NCBI RefSeq assembly: GCF_020907985.1
Contig: NZ_JAJJPA010000012.1
Coordinates: forward strand, 62,001-126,000
Direction of reading: 5' to 3'
Source of the DNA: Kitasatospora humi
GTDB taxonomy: Bacteria > Actinomycetota > Actinomycetes > Streptomycetales > Streptomycetaceae
Length of the DNA stretch: 64,000 nt
The notes beneath the pieces were generated by a model that was not told the origin of the DNA, did no database searches, and saw only the letters and a list, made by a program, of their open reading frames with translations. The position numbers and the translations under genes are program-made. Positions 27,503 through 37,087 of this stretch are shown in pieces; the first letter of the stretch is position 1, and each line of letters begins with the position of its first letter.

Positions 27503-28006
27503 ATGCAGTTCGGACGCACCTACGAGGAGTTCGAGGTCGGCGCGGTCTACAAGCACTGGCCCGGCAAGACGGTCACCGAGTACGACGACCACCTCTTCTG
27601 CCTGCTCACCATGAACCACCACCCGCTCCACATGGACACCAACTACGCGGAGCGGACCACCGACTTCGGCAAGAACGTGGTGGTGGGCAACTACGTCTAC
27701 TCGCTGCTGCTCGGCATGTCCGTCCCGGACGTCTCCGGCAAGGCGATCGCCAACCTGGAGATCGAGTCGCTGCGGCACGTGGCGCCGACCTTCCACGGCG
27801 ACACCATCTACGGCGAGACCACGGTGCTCGACAAGTGGCCCTCCAAGTCCAAGGACGACCGGGGCATCGTCTACGTCGAGACCAAGGGCTACAAGCAGGA
27901 CGGCACGGTCGTCTGCGTCTTCCGCCGCAAGGTGATGGTGCCGACCGAGACCTACACCGAGGCGCGGGGCGGCGAGCAGCCCGGCCGCCCGACGCCGCTC
28001 TCCTGA
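27503..28006 (+). CDS. mch: Mesaconyl-CoA hydratase (MaoC-like)
   Basis: 167 residues of a hot-dog-fold MaoC dehydratase. It has GRTYEEFEVGAVYKHWPGKTVTEYDDHLFCLLT followed by NHHPLHMDTNYAE, which carries the hydratase-2 type Asp/His catalytic region, and NVVVGNYVYSLLLGMSVPDVSG. It is shorter than the fused alphaproteobacterial Mch (about 340 residues) but fits the single-domain actinobacterial version. It hydrates mesaconyl-C1-CoA to beta-methylmalyl-CoA, directly upstream of the lyase reaction. The start lies two bases after the mcl stop, with GGAGG inside the mcl end. Confidence 0.9.
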   Translation: MQFGRTYEEFEVGAVYKHWPGKTVTEYDDHLFCLLTMNHHPLHMDTNYAERTTDFGKNVVVGNYVYSLLLGMSVPDVSGKAIANLEIESLRHVAPTFHGDTIYGETTVLDKWPSKSKDDRGIVYVETKGYKQDGTVVCVFRRKVMVPTETYTEARGGEQPGRPTPLS

Positions 28007-28176
28007 CCCTCCGCACCCCCGGGGGGCGGGCGCCGTCATCGCCCGTACCTCCGGTCGTGGGGCGCCGCGGATGTCACGCTCCGCGGCGCCCCCACCCCTT
28101 CGCCCGTCGCCCGCCACCGCCCCCTGCGGGGCACGCTGTGCGACACCCTTCCCACAGACCTGAACGGAGCCGCACG

Positions 28177-29379
28177 ATGGGACGCCTCGCACAGACCGAC
28201 GGCCTCACCGAGATCCAGCGGGACATCCTCGCCACCGTGCGGGAGTTCGTCGACAAGGAGATCATCCCGGTCGCCACCGAGCTGGAGCACAAGGACGAGT
28301 ACCCGACCGCCATCGTCGAGGGCATGAAGCAGCTCGGCCTGTTCGGGCTCACCATCCCCGAGGAGTACGGCGGCCTCGGCGAGTCGCTGCTCACCTACGC
28401 CCTGGTGGTGGAGGAGATCGCCCGCGGCTGGATGTCCGTCTCCGGCATCGTCAACACCCACTTCATCGTCGCCCACATGATCAACGCCCACGGCACCCAG
28501 GAGCAGAAGGACTACTTCCTGCCCAAGATGGCGGCCGGCGAGATCCGCGGCGCCTTCTCCATGTCCGAGCCGGCCCTCGGCTCCGACGTCGCCGCGATCT
28601 CCACCAAGGGCGTCAAGGACGGGGACTGCTACGTCCTGAACGGCCAGAAGATGTGGCTGACCAACGGCGGCAGCTCCACCCTGGTCGCGGTGCTCTGCAA
28701 GACCGACGAGGGCGGCAGCACCCCTTACAAGAACATGACCACCTTCCTGATCGAGAAGACGGCCGGTTTCGGCCCGAACCCGACGGTCCCCGGCCTGACC
28801 GTGCCCGGCAAGATCGAGAAGATGGGCTACAAGGGCGTCGACACCACCGAGCTGGTGCTCCAGGACGTCCGGATCCCGGCGGACCGGATCCTCGGCGGCG
28901 TCCCCGGCCGCGGCTTCTACCAGATGATGGACGGCGTCGAGGTGGGCCGGGTCAACGTGGCCGCCCGCGGCTGCGGTGTCGCCCGTCGCGCCTTCGAGCT
29001 GGGCATCTCGTACGCCCAGCAGCGCACCACCTTCGGCAAGAAGATCGCCGAGCACCAGGCGATCCAGTTCAAGCTGGCCGAGATGGCCACCAAGGTCGAG
29101 GCCGCGCACCAGATGATGGTGATGGCCGCCCGCAAGAAGGACAGCGGCCAGCGCAACGACCTCGAGGCGGGCATGGCCAAGTACCTCGCCTCCGAGTACT
29201 GCAAGGAGGTCGTCGAGGACGCCTTCCGGATCCACGGCGGCTACGGGTTCTCCAAGGAGTACGAGATCGAGCGGCTCTACCGGGAGGCACCGATGTTGCT
29301 GATCGGTGAGGGTACGGCGGAGATCCAGAAGATGATCGTGGGTCGCCGCCTGCTGGAGGAGTACAAGCTGGCCGAGTAG
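28177..29379 (+). CDS. mcd: (2S)-methylsuccinyl-CoA dehydrogenase (acyl-CoA dehydrogenase family)
   Basis: 400 residues, standard FAD acyl-CoA dehydrogenase. It has LGLFGLTIPEEYGGLGESLLTYALVVEEIARGW, AFSMSEPALGSDVAAISTKG, KMWLTNGG, VARRAFELGISYAQQRTTFGKKIAEHQ, and the C-terminal IHGGYGFSKEYEIERLYREAPMLLIGEGTAEIQK with the position of the catalytic Glu. It oxidises methylsuccinyl-CoA to mesaconyl-CoA between MeaA and Mch. It is 170 bases downstream of mch, with a CGGAG site before ATG 28177, so it may have its own promoter or be read through. Confidence 0.92.
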   Translation: MGRLAQTDGLTEIQRDILATVREFVDKEIIPVATELEHKDEYPTAIVEGMKQLGLFGLTIPEEYGGLGESLLTYALVVEEIARGWMSVSGIVNTHFIVAHMINAHGTQEQKDYFLPKMAAGEIRGAFSMSEPALGSDVAAISTKGVKDGDCYVLNGQKMWLTNGGSSTLVAVLCKTDEGGSTPYKNMTTFLIEKTAGFGPNPTVPGLTVPGKIEKMGYKGVDTTELVLQDVRIPADRILGGVPGRGFYQMMDGVEVGRVNVAARGCGVARRAFELGISYAQQRTTFGKKIAEHQAIQFKLAEMATKVEAAHQMMVMAARKKDSGQRNDLEAGMAKYLASEYCKEVVEDAFRIHGGYGFSKEYEIERLYREAPMLLIGEGTAEIQKMIVGRRLLEEYKLAE

Positions 29380-29412
29380 GCCACCTCCGGGCCCCGAACC
29401 GGGCCGGACCCC

Positions 29413-29441
29413 GGGCCCCGGCGACGACCGCGCCGGGGCCC
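29413..29441 (+). terminator. Terminator after mcd
   Basis: GGGCCCCGGCG (29413-29423) pairs with CGCCGGGGCCC (29431-29441) over a seven-base loop, followed by TT, 33 bases past the mcd stop. Confidence 0.85.
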
Positions 29442-29688
29442 TTCCGCACGGCTGAGAGAAGACTCACTGACCGTGGCCCGACCCTTGGGAACCGTGCGGG
29501 GGCCCGCTACGGTCGTATACATAGCGCGTGCACTCCGGCACGCAGGAGACAGTTGAACGAGCAGGCGGGTTGCCCACCCACCACCTGCTCCCGATAGCAT
29601 CCACCGGGACAGCAGCTGTCCCCTTCTCACCCGATCCCCGCGGTGGCCCCTCTCGGTCGGCCATGATCCCCCGCGACAAAGGTCTTCG
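29442..29688. promoter_or_regulatory. Promoter region of psd-pssA
   Basis: Roughly 250 gene-free bases between the mcd terminator and psd. The stretch around 29510-29525 (GGTCGTATACATAGCG) is AT-rich against its surroundings and is the likely -10 area. No binding motif was recognised. Confidence 0.4.
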
Positions 29689-30381
29689 ATGCCCATCAGC
29701 CCGTCCCCTCACTCCTCCGTCACGGAGCGCGATCCCTTCGCTCCCGAGACGGCCGGTCGGCGACCCCGCGTGACCATCGCGCGCGGAGCCACCCCCTGGT
29801 TCGTCCCGACCCTGGCCACCGCCGCCCTGACCACCGCTCTCACCAAGCGGAACGGCAAGTGGGCGCTGGCCGCGGTACCGGCCTGCGCGCTCAGCGCGGG
29901 CATGCTGTGGTTCTTCCGCGACCCGGAGCGTGAGATCGGCACCGGCAGAGTGATCTCGCCGGCCGACGGCGTGGTGCAGAGCATCGACGCCTGGCCGGAC
30001 GGCCGGACCCGGGTCGCGATCTTCATGAGCCCGCTGAACGTGCACGTCAACCGGGCGCCGCTGCCCGGCACGGTGACCTCCGTCGAGCACATCGCCGGTG
30101 GCTTCGTGCCCGCCTTCAACAAGGACAGCGACCGCAACGAGCGGGTCGTCTGGCACTTCGACACCGAGCTCGGCGACATCGAGATGGTGCAGATCGCGGG
30201 CGCCGTGGCGCGCCGCATCGTGCCGTACGTCCCGGCCGGTACCAAGGTCGAGCAGGGCGAGCGGATCGGTCTGATCCGCTTCGGCTCCCGCGTCGACACC
30301 TACCTGCCGGCCGGCGTCGAGGTGGGCGTCACGGTCGGCCAGAAGACGACGGCGGGAGTGACACGCCTTGACCGTGACTGA
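29689..30381 (+). CDS. psd: Phosphatidylserine decarboxylase proenzyme
   Basis: 230 residues of the short, archaeal-type Psd. The N-terminal membrane-associating segment (GATPWFVPTLATAALTTAL) is followed by WFFRDPERE, ISPADGVVQSID, VAIFMSPLNVHVNRAP with the catalytic-dyad region, and near the C-terminus LIRFGSRVDTYLP. The Gly-Ser pair there is where self-cleavage generates the pyruvoyl group, here as FGS rather than LGST. It makes phosphatidylethanolamine from phosphatidylserine at the membrane. It overlaps pssA by 14 bases, so the two consecutive pathway enzymes are translationally coupled. Confidence 0.95.
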   Translation: MPISPSPHSSVTERDPFAPETAGRRPRVTIARGATPWFVPTLATAALTTALTKRNGKWALAAVPACALSAGMLWFFRDPEREIGTGRVISPADGVVQSIDAWPDGRTRVAIFMSPLNVHVNRAPLPGTVTSVEHIAGGFVPAFNKDSDRNERVVWHFDTELGDIEMVQIAGAVARRIVPYVPAGTKVEQGERIGLIRFGSRVDTYLPAGVEVGVTVGQKTTAGVTRLDRD

Positions 30382-31255
30382 TCCCGAAACCCTGGTGGGC
30401 CTCGACGACCCGGAGGAGACCGAGCTGCGTCGGCGCCGCTGGGCGCGCGACCGCGAGCTGCGCGCGCCCCGTCCCCCGCAGGCCCTGTCCACGGCCGACT
30501 TCCTGACCCTGGGCAATGCCGTCTGCGGCTTCCTCGCGATCTACTCCGTCACCACCAACATGCTGATCCCGCACATCACCGGGAGCAGCAGCGGTGGCGG
30601 CACCATGCGGCACGGTGCGGCCACGGCGGTCACCCTGCTGCTGCTCGGCGCGATGTGCGACCTGTTCGACGGCCTGGTGGCCCGCAAGCTGCGCGCCTCC
30701 GCGCTCGGCGCCGAGCTGGACAACCTGGCCGACCTGATCAGCTTCGGCATCGCGCCGGCCTACTTCGTCGCGGTCTGGGGCATCGTCTCGCCCGGCACCA
30801 ACCAGGGCCTGTCGGCGTTCATCGCGCTGACCGTGCTGCTGGCGGTGGTGCTGCGGCTGGCCCGGTTCTCGGCCGTCAAGATGCGTCCCGGGGTCTTCCA
30901 GGGCATGCCCTGCCCGATGGGCGCGCTGACGGTGATCGCCATCGTGCTGCTCGACCCGCCGTTCCTGCCCGGCCTGCTGGCGATCTTCGGGGTGGCCTAC
31001 CTCATGGTCAGCCGGGTCGAGTACCCCAAGCCGCAGGGTCTGCTGGCCACCGCCACGCTCGGCTGGATCGTGGTCTCGATCGGCTGCCTGGCCGCCTGGG
31101 CCGCCGGACTGCCCGGCGGCGACGTGCTGATGCACATCGGCGCCTTCGCCCAGATCGCGCTGGCCGCGATGGCGCCGCTGTTGGTGATCCGCCGCAAGGT
31201 GGGCCAGAAGGTCGGCGACGTGCGGGCCCGGCGGGCGGAGTCCCGCGGCTGCTGA
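30368..31255 (+). CDS. pssA: CDP-diacylglycerol--serine O-phosphatidyltransferase
   Basis: 295 residues with several membrane segments and the CDP-alcohol phosphatidyltransferase signature D-x2-D-G-x2-A-R-x8-G-x3-D-x3-D: CDLFDGLVARKLRASALGAELDNLAD. It makes phosphatidylserine from CDP-diacylglycerol and serine, feeding Psd. The start is either TTG 30368, with GGAG nine bases upstream, or GTG 30374; I prefer the TTG for its ribosome binding site. The N-terminal 40 residues are charged and cytoplasmic. The gene overlaps psd and is followed by a strong terminator. Confidence 0.95.
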   Translation: MTVTDPETLVGLDDPEETELRRRRWARDRELRAPRPPQALSTADFLTLGNAVCGFLAIYSVTTNMLIPHITGSSSGGGTMRHGAATAVTLLLLGAMCDLFDGLVARKLRASALGAELDNLADLISFGIAPAYFVAVWGIVSPGTNQGLSAFIALTVLLAVVLRLARFSAVKMRPGVFQGMPCPMGALTVIAIVLLDPPFLPGLLAIFGVAYLMVSRVEYPKPQGLLATATLGWIVVSIGCLAAWAAGLPGGDVLMHIGAFAQIALAAMAPLLVIRRKVGQKVGDVRARRAESRGC

Positions 31256-31271
31256 GCCGCCCGTAGCAAGC

Positions 31272-31309
31272 CCGAGGGCCCCGGAACGATCCCGTTCCGG
31301 GGCCCTCGG
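31272..31309. terminator. Strong bidirectional terminator between pssA and a convergent gene
   Basis: 17-base perfect arms (CCGAGGGCCCCGGAACG and its complement) around a four-base loop ATCC, 16 bases after the pssA stop and before the end of the convergent 31429 gene. Confidence 0.92.
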
Positions 31310-31428
31310 TGCATCTCCGGCCTGACGGGCCCTCAGGCGCCGTCAGGGGCGCTCACGGCGGGGCGTGCCCCAGGCGCCCACGGCGTCCACCGCGGGGCGT
31401 GCCCGAGGCGCTCACCACCCTGCACGCC

Positions 31429-32928
31429 TCAGGCGCCGCCGTGGTGCAGGCTGAACGCCGAGCGGCGGGCCGCCCGGGCGACGGCCGGGTCGGGGTGCAC
31501 CGAGGAGACGGCGGTGAGCACCGAGGCGGCCCGCGGGTGCGCGGACTGCCGGGCCCGGGCGAACAGCCGCATCGGGTCGCCCGCGCTGGCACCCTCGACG
31601 TGGCCGACCAGCAGCTCGGTCTCGCCGTGGTCGAGCACCGCGGCGGCGGTGTCCACCCAGAGCCAGGCGGCGTCCTCGGCGCTCAGCACGTCCGAGGGGA
31701 CCACCCCGCCCTCGTCCAGCTGCTCGGCCAGCCAGAGCAGCGCGTAGGGCCGCAGCACCGGCTCGTCCACAGCGGAGCGGACCGCCTGTTCGGCGGTACC
31801 GCCGGCCACCCGCAGCGCCTCGAACGCCAGGCCGCGCAGCAGGGCGTCCTCGCCGCGGGCGACCTCCAGCAGCTCGGCCACCGCGCGGTCCACCGGCCGG
31901 GCGGCCACCCAGGCGCGGTACTCGGCCCGGGCCGGGCCCGGGGAGTAGTTGGCGCAGGCGTCCAGCAGCTCGAGGGCGCTCTGCTCGATGTGCCCGGCCG
32001 CGGTCTGCGCGACGGTGCAGATCTCCTCCAGCTTGGCCCGGACCGCCCAGTGGCCCAACGGGGAGAGCTCGGCGGCGGCGTCCCGGCGGACCACGGCGCC
32101 GACGGCGGTCAGCCCGTCCAGCATCCAGTCCAGCACGGCGGCCACGTCGGACGGGGCCGGCGGGGTGTCGATCTGCGGCTCCCGGCAGGTGCCGCGCACC
32201 GCGGAGACGGCCGAGGCGGCGTGCGGCACGGGGGAGAGCGCGGCGAACTCGCCGCCGCCGCGCCGCCGCTCGTCCAGGCCGCGGCGGAGCAGCTCCATCA
32301 GCTCGCCGTCGGCCACCGGGCCGTCCACCAGGTGCAGGAAGGAGAGCAGCTGCGGGGCCTGGTCGACGGCCTGTCCGGCCAGCATCGCGAAGACCCCGCG
32401 CAGTGCGGCGGGCGGCACCGGGGCGAGCAGCGTCCAGGCGTCGAACAGCGCGGACCAGCCGCGCAGCACCGCCTCGTCGTCGTGCTCCCAGGCGTGCAGC
32501 CGCCAGCCCGGGGCGGCGCCGCCGTCCCGGGGTTCGACCAGGCCGACCATCAGGGCCTGGGCCCAGGCCTTGGCGGCGGCGCCGACGGTCATGGCGAGGG
32601 CCCGCCCAGCGGCCCGGGCGTCGTCGGGCAGCAGTTCGCCGCGCTTGTCGACGGCCTCGAGCTCGCCGGCCCAGCGGGCGATCCGAACCGCGTCGGCCAG
32701 CATCCGGCGGGCCAGCGGCGCCAGCTCGCCGGGGCCGGGGAAGCCGTCGGGCACCGGGACCCGGCCGCGCCCGGGGGCGGGCTTGGGGGTGCGTCGGCGG
32801 TTGGCGGAACGGCCCGGCTGGGCGCCGTCGACACGACGGGCCGCGCCGGGCAGACGGGTCACCGTCGCGCCGGTGCCCGTGGCCGGCGGGAGCGGGGCAT
32901 CACGGTCGCGCGGATTCCGAGACGTCAC
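31429..32928 (-). CDS. Conserved hypothetical protein, helical-repeat-like
   Basis: 499 residues that I do not recognise as a characterised family. The first 55 residues are basic and proline-rich; the rest is almost entirely Ala/Leu-rich helix, with repeated A-L-x2-L-L segments (for example RGVFAMLAGQAVDQAPQLLSFLHL and RSAVDEPVLRPYALLWLAEQL), suggesting a helical-solenoid fold. There is no signal peptide or transmembrane segment. Codon composition matches neighbours, so it is probably a resident gene. The start is GTG 32928, with no clear ribosome binding site. It is isolated; the pssA gene converges on it and the 33162 gene lies upstream in the same direction. Confidence 0.7.
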   Translation of the reverse strand: MTSRNPRDRDAPLPPATGTGATVTRLPGAARRVDGAQPGRSANRRRTPKPAPGRGRVPVPDGFPGPGELAPLARRMLADAVRIARWAGELEAVDKRGELLPDDARAAGRALAMTVGAAAKAWAQALMVGLVEPRDGGAAPGWRLHAWEHDDEAVLRGWSALFDAWTLLAPVPPAALRGVFAMLAGQAVDQAPQLLSFLHLVDGPVADGELMELLRRGLDERRRGGGEFAALSPVPHAASAVSAVRGTCREPQIDTPPAPSDVAAVLDWMLDGLTAVGAVVRRDAAAELSPLGHWAVRAKLEEICTVAQTAAGHIEQSALELLDACANYSPGPARAEYRAWVAARPVDRAVAELLEVARGEDALLRGLAFEALRVAGGTAEQAVRSAVDEPVLRPYALLWLAEQLDEGGVVPSDVLSAEDAAWLWVDTAAAVLDHGETELLVGHVEGASAGDPMRLFARARQSAHPRAASVLTAVSSVHPDPAVARAARRSAFSLHHGGA

Positions 32929-33161
32929 GCCATGCAGTCTTCCCCGTGTACGGGGCGGTTGTCACATCGAGTTCGGCGCGCCTCGGACAGAATCAGGTCA
33001 CGCGGGGCCGTGACTCGGGGCAAGAGCGGCCAAACCGGGCCTCCGGCGGCCGGTGATCTGTGCACGACAGTACTGGCTGGCACCGAACGTGGTCAAGGGG
33101 TCACCCAACGCGCGCGGGCCGCGAGGGGGCCGCCCGCGCGGGCGCGGGGCGGTCAGGGCGA

Positions 33162-34286
33162 TCAGAGGATCGGCGTGAGGAAGCGCCGCAGCAGCTCCTC
33201 GTAGCGCGCGGGGTCGGCGTTCCAGAGCCCGGCGTGACCGGCCCCGGGAAAGGCGTGCAGCGAGACCAGGTCGCTGCGGCGCTCGGCCAGCCGCTCGGCG
33301 TCCCGCAACGGCGCCACGCCGTCCTCCGAGGCGGCCAGCAGCAGGGTCGGGCTCGCCAGGTCGGTGCCGTCGGCGATCCGCGCCAGGCCCGCCAGGTCGA
33401 TCCCGGTGCGCCCCTGGACGGCCCAGGCGCCCAGCCGGCCGGCCACCGTCCCGGCGCCCGCCATGGCCGCCACCTCGCGCACCGTGGCGGCCGCCTCCAG
33501 CACCGGCGAGTCCAGCACCAGGGCGGCCAGGTCATCGCGGTGGTCGGAGCGGGCGGCGGTCTGCAGCACCGTGGTCGCGCCGACCGACCAGCCGTACAGC
33601 ACGATCCGGCCGGCCCCGGCGTCCTTGGCGAACCGGATCGCCGCCTCCACGTCCTGCCACTCGGTCTCACCGAAGTGCCCGAGGCCGTCCGGGGAGGCGG
33701 GCGCGCCCTGGTCGCCCCGGTAGCTGACCACCAGGGCCGGCAGCCGCAGCCGGTGCAGCACCGGCAGCACCGGGAGGGCCTGCCGGCGGTCGGAGAGCGG
33801 GCCGTGCACCAGGATCACCCAGGTCCCGCGCACTCCTGGCACGTACCAGGCGGGCAGCCCGCCCAGCTCGCCGTCGACCACCACGTCCATGTAGTCCAGG
33901 CCGCAGGCCGAGCCGGGATCGCCGCGCAGCACCCGGTAGCTCAGCTCGACCTCGGTGCCGTCGGCGGGCGGGCTGCCGGCGGACCGCTCGACGCGGCGGA
34001 CGACCGTCTGCGCACCGGTGGCCAGGACGTCGCCGACCACGGCGTGGCCACCGGGCCAGTCCACGGCGTAGATGCCGCGCCGGCCGCTGTCCGCGGTCCG
34101 GGTCAGGGTCACCTCGCGGGGCGTCATCCGCAGCACGCGCAGCACCGGCTCGCCCGCGATCGGCCCGTGCTCCGCCGCCTCCGGGCGCAGCGCGAGGTCG
34201 GAGACCCGTCGGCCGACCAGCAGCATGGCCACACCCGCCCCGATGGCGACGGTGGCGGCCGATGCGACGACGGTTCCCCAACGCAT
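33162..34286 (-). CDS. Membrane-anchored alpha/beta hydrolase
   Basis: 374 residues. A single N-terminal hydrophobic helix (VVASAATVAIGAGVAMLLVG) likely anchors it in the membrane, with the hydrolase domain outside or at the membrane surface. The alpha/beta hydrolase core shows WVILVHGPLSDRR (oxyanion hole, HG), the nucleophile elbow IVLYGWSVGAT (GxSxG with Ser), ALVLDSPVLE with a possible Asp, and AFPGAGHAGLWN with the catalytic His. The substrate is unknown; such proteins are often annotated as acyl-peptidase or lysophospholipase-like. It is divergent from the cobalamin operon. Confidence 0.8.
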   Translation of the reverse strand: MRWGTVVASAATVAIGAGVAMLLVGRRVSDLALRPEAAEHGPIAGEPVLRVLRMTPREVTLTRTADSGRRGIYAVDWPGGHAVVGDVLATGAQTVVRRVERSAGSPPADGTEVELSYRVLRGDPGSACGLDYMDVVVDGELGGLPAWYVPGVRGTWVILVHGPLSDRRQALPVLPVLHRLRLPALVVSYRGDQGAPASPDGLGHFGETEWQDVEAAIRFAKDAGAGRIVLYGWSVGATTVLQTAARSDHRDDLAALVLDSPVLEAAATVREVAAMAGAGTVAGRLGAWAVQGRTGIDLAGLARIADGTDLASPTLLLAASEDGVAPLRDAERLAERRSDLVSLHAFPGAGHAGLWNADPARYEELLRRFLTPIL

Positions 34287-34439
34287 GGCTCTCCCCGGGT
34301 GATGACGAGGGCGGCGGACCCCACCAGTTCACCCCGGAACGTGCGAACCCGCCACCGCAGCGCAGCCACCCGCCCGGCCCCCGGCACGACGCGGACCGCA
34401 CCACGCCGATCGTGGTCGACCGCCCTGGGCCGGGCTGGT

Positions 34440-34605
34440 TGACGCCCGGAGAGCGGGCGTGATGGGATCGCTGGGCCATACGGAGGCATAGGAGAGGAAG
34501 CCGGTGCGAATCCGGCGCGGTCCCGCCACTGTCACCGGGGCGCGGCAGTTCGGCCGCCCCGGGAGCCAGGAACTCTCGCCCCCGTTACGTCGACCCGGGG
34601 CGCGG
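34440..34605 (+). ncRNA. Cobalamin (B12) riboswitch
   Basis: The leader before cobD carries the class I cobalamin aptamer signatures. GGAGAGGAAGCCGGTGCGAATCCGGC (from 34490) is the conserved GAAxCxGGTGxxAATCCxG core. GCCACTGT at 34525-34532 is the B12 box, then GAGCCAGGAACTC at 34563-34575. It should fold on adenosylcobalamin and reduce expression of the cob operon. The limits given are approximate. The rest of the 342-base gap (34287-34439) shows only the divergent promoter area. Confidence 0.95.
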
Positions 34606-34628
34606 ACCCTGAGTGAGGACACGCTTCG

Positions 34629-35564
34629 ATGCAGCGCGCCGTCGCCGGCTACGCCTGCGGCGCGGTGGCCGGCTACGCCGCCGACGCCGTGTTCGCCGAC
34701 CCCCGGCGCGGCCACCCGGTGGCCGCCTTCGGCCGGGCCGCCACCTCCCTGGAACGCGCGCTCTGGCGCGACCACCGCGGCGCCGGCGCCCTGCACACCG
34801 CCCTCGCGGTGGGGGCGGTGGCCGCCGGGGCGGCACTGCTGGAGCGGGGCGCCGGGCCCGCCCGCCGGACCGTCAGCGCCGCACTGGCCACCTGGACGGT
34901 GCTCGGCGGCAGCTCGCTGGTCCGGGAGGCCCGCGCCATCGGCGGCCGGCTGGCGGACGGTGACCTGGCGGCGGCCCGGGAGCGGCTGCCGCACCTGTGC
35001 GGGCGGGACCCGAGCGGGCTGGACGAGCAGCAGATCGCCCGCGCGGTGGTGGAGTCGGTGGCCGAGAACACCGCGGACGCCGTGGTCAACGCGCTGGTCT
35101 GGGGCGCGCTGGCGGGCACCCCGGGGCTGCTGGCGTTCCGGGCGGTCAACACCCTGGACGCGATGGTGGGTCACAAGTCGCCGCGCTACCGGCGGTTCGG
35201 CTGGACGGCGGCCCGGCTGGACGACGTCGCGGGCTGGCCGGGCGCCCGCCTGACCGCGCTGCTCACGGTGGCCGCCGCCGAGGACCGCGGGCGGGCCTGG
35301 CGGGTCTGGCGGCGGGACGGTTCGGCGCATCCGAGCCCCAACGCGGGCCAGGCCGAGTCGGCGTTCGCGGGGGCGCTCGGCGTGCGGCTCGGCGGCACCC
35401 TGCGGTACGGCACCCGCGTCGAGCACCGCCCCGTGCTGGGGGCCGAGCAGCGCCCGGTGGCGCTCGGCGACATCGAGCGGGCCTGTCGACTGTCGCGCCG
35501 GGTGGGCCTGTTGGCGCTGGGGGCCACGGTGGTGGCGCGCGCACTGTGGAAGGGACGTCGATGA
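34629..35564 (+). CDS. cobD: Adenosylcobinamide-phosphate synthase (CobD/CbiB)
   Basis: 311 residues, membrane protein. It attaches (R)-1-amino-2-propanol phosphate to adenosylcobyric acid. Family features seen: [20 protein letters not shown] at the start, [53 protein letters not shown] in the middle, and [27 protein letters not shown] near the end. It is the first gene after the riboswitch and overlaps cobQ by four bases (ATGA). Confidence 0.96.
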   Translation: MQRAVAGYACGAVAGYAADAVFADPRRGHPVAAFGRAATSLERALWRDHRGAGALHTALAVGAVAAGAALLERGAGPARRTVSAALATWTVLGGSSLVREARAIGGRLADGDLAAARERLPHLCGRDPSGLDEQQIARAVVESVAENTADAVVNALVWGALAGTPGLLAFRAVNTLDAMVGHKSPRYRRFGWTAARLDDVAGWPGARLTALLTVAAAEDRGRAWRVWRRDGSAHPSPNAGQAESAFAGALGVRLGGTLRYGTRVEHRPVLGAEQRPVALGDIERACRLSRRVGLLALGATVVARALWKGRR

Positions 35565-37087
35565 GCAACGCGATCCTGATCGCCGGGACCACCTCGGACG
35601 CCGGCAAGAGCGTGGTGACCGCCGGGATCTGCCGCTGGCTGGCCCGGCAGGGCGTCGAGGTGGCGCCGTTCAAGGCGCAGAACATGTCGCTCAACTCGAT
35701 GGTCACGGCGGACGGTGCCGAGATCGGCCGGGCCCAGGTGATGCAGGCGCAGGCCGCCGGGGTCGAGCCGGAGGCGGCGATGAACCCGGTGCTGCTCAAG
35801 CCCGGCGGCGACGGGCGCAGCCAGGTGGTACTGCTGGGGCGCCCGGTCGCGGAGGTCGGCGCACTCGACTACCGGGAGCGCAAGCCGTACCTGTTGGAGC
35901 GTTCGCTGGAGTGCCTGGCCGATCTGCGCCGCCGGTTCGACGTGGTGGTGTGCGAGGGCGCGGGCTCGCCGGCCGAGATCAACCTGCGGGACCGCGACAT
36001 CGCCAACATGGGCCTGGCCCGGGCCGCCGAGCTGCCGGTCCTGGTGGTCGGCGACATCGACCGCGGCGGGGTCTTCGCGGCGATGTTCGGGACGCTGGCG
36101 CTGCTCGGCCCCGAGGACCAGCGGCTGGTGGCCGGCTGGCTGGTCAACAAGTTCCGCGGTGACGCCCGGCTGCTGAAGCCCGGCCTGGACATGCTGCACG
36201 AGCTGACCGGCCGTCCGGTGCTCGGCACCCTGCCGATGCTGGCCGACCTGTGGCTGGACGCGGAGGACTCGCTGGACCTGGCCACGGCGGTGGAGCGCGG
36301 CGCGGTGGCCGGTCCGCACGGCCGGGACGTGCTGCGGGTGGCGGTGCTGCGGCTACCGCGGCTGTCCAACTTCACCGACGTGGACGCGCTGGCCCAGGAG
36401 CCCGGGGTGCTGGTGCGCTGGGCGACCCGCCCCGAGGAGCTGGCGGACGCCGACCTGGTGGTGCTGCCGGGCACCCGGGCCACGGTGGCCGACCTGGCCT
36501 GGCTGCGCGAGCGCGGCCTCGACCAGCCGCTGCGGGAGCGGGCGTCGGCCGGCCGGCCGGTGCTCGGGGTGTGCGGCGGCTACCAGATGCTGGGGCAGCG
36601 GATCACCGACCGGGTGGAGTCCGGGGCCGGAGTGGTCGACGGGCTCGGACTGCTGCCGGTGCGGGTGGAGTTCCAGACCGGGAAGACCCTCGGACGGCCG
36701 GTCGGCGAGGCGTACGGCGAGCGGGTCGAGGGCTACGAGATCCACCACGGGGTGGCCCGGGTCGAGGGCGGGGAGGCCTTCCTGGACGGCTGCCGGGTGG
36801 GCGCCGTGTGGGGCACCACCTGGCACGGGGCACTGGAGAACGACGGGTTCCGCCGGGCCTTCCTGCGCGAGGTCGCGGCGCTGGCCGGGCGGGACTTCAC
36901 ACCGGCGCCCGACACCTCGTTCGCGGCGGCCCGCGAGGCCCGGCTGGACCGGCTGGGCGATCTGATCGAAGAGCATGCCGACACCGACGCGCTGTGGCGG
37001 CTGATCGAGCGCGGGGTGGACGGCGCCCTGCCGTTCGTCCCGCCGGGGGCTCCGGCGGCGCGTGCTGTGGAAGGTGAACTCCTGTGA
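35561..37087 (+). CDS. cobQ: Cobyric acid synthase
   Basis: 508 residues. The N-terminal P-loop dethiobiotin-synthetase-like domain has [26 protein letters not shown] and [16 protein letters not shown]. The C-terminal class I glutamine amidotransferase-like domain has [12 protein letters not shown] with the nucleophilic Cys, and [12 protein letters not shown] with the His. It amidates four carboxyl side chains of adenosylcobyrinic acid a,c-diamide using glutamine and ATP. It overlaps both neighbouring genes by four bases, so translation is coupled. Confidence 0.97.
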   Translation: MSNAILIAGTTSDAGKSVVTAGICRWLARQGVEVAPFKAQNMSLNSMVTADGAEIGRAQVMQAQAAGVEPEAAMNPVLLKPGGDGRSQVVLLGRPVAEVGALDYRERKPYLLERSLECLADLRRRFDVVVCEGAGSPAEINLRDRDIANMGLARAAELPVLVVGDIDRGGVFAAMFGTLALLGPEDQRLVAGWLVNKFRGDARLLKPGLDMLHELTGRPVLGTLPMLADLWLDAEDSLDLATAVERGAVAGPHGRDVLRVAVLRLPRLSNFTDVDALAQEPGVLVRWATRPEELADADLVVLPGTRATVADLAWLRERGLDQPLRERASAGRPVLGVCGGYQMLGQRITDRVESGAGVVDGLGLLPVRVEFQTGKTLGRPVGEAYGERVEGYEIHHGVARVEGGEAFLDGCRVGAVWGTTWHGALENDGFRRAFLREVAALAGRDFTPAPDTSFAAAREARLDRLGDLIEEHADTDALWRLIERGVDGALPFVPPGAPAARAVEGELL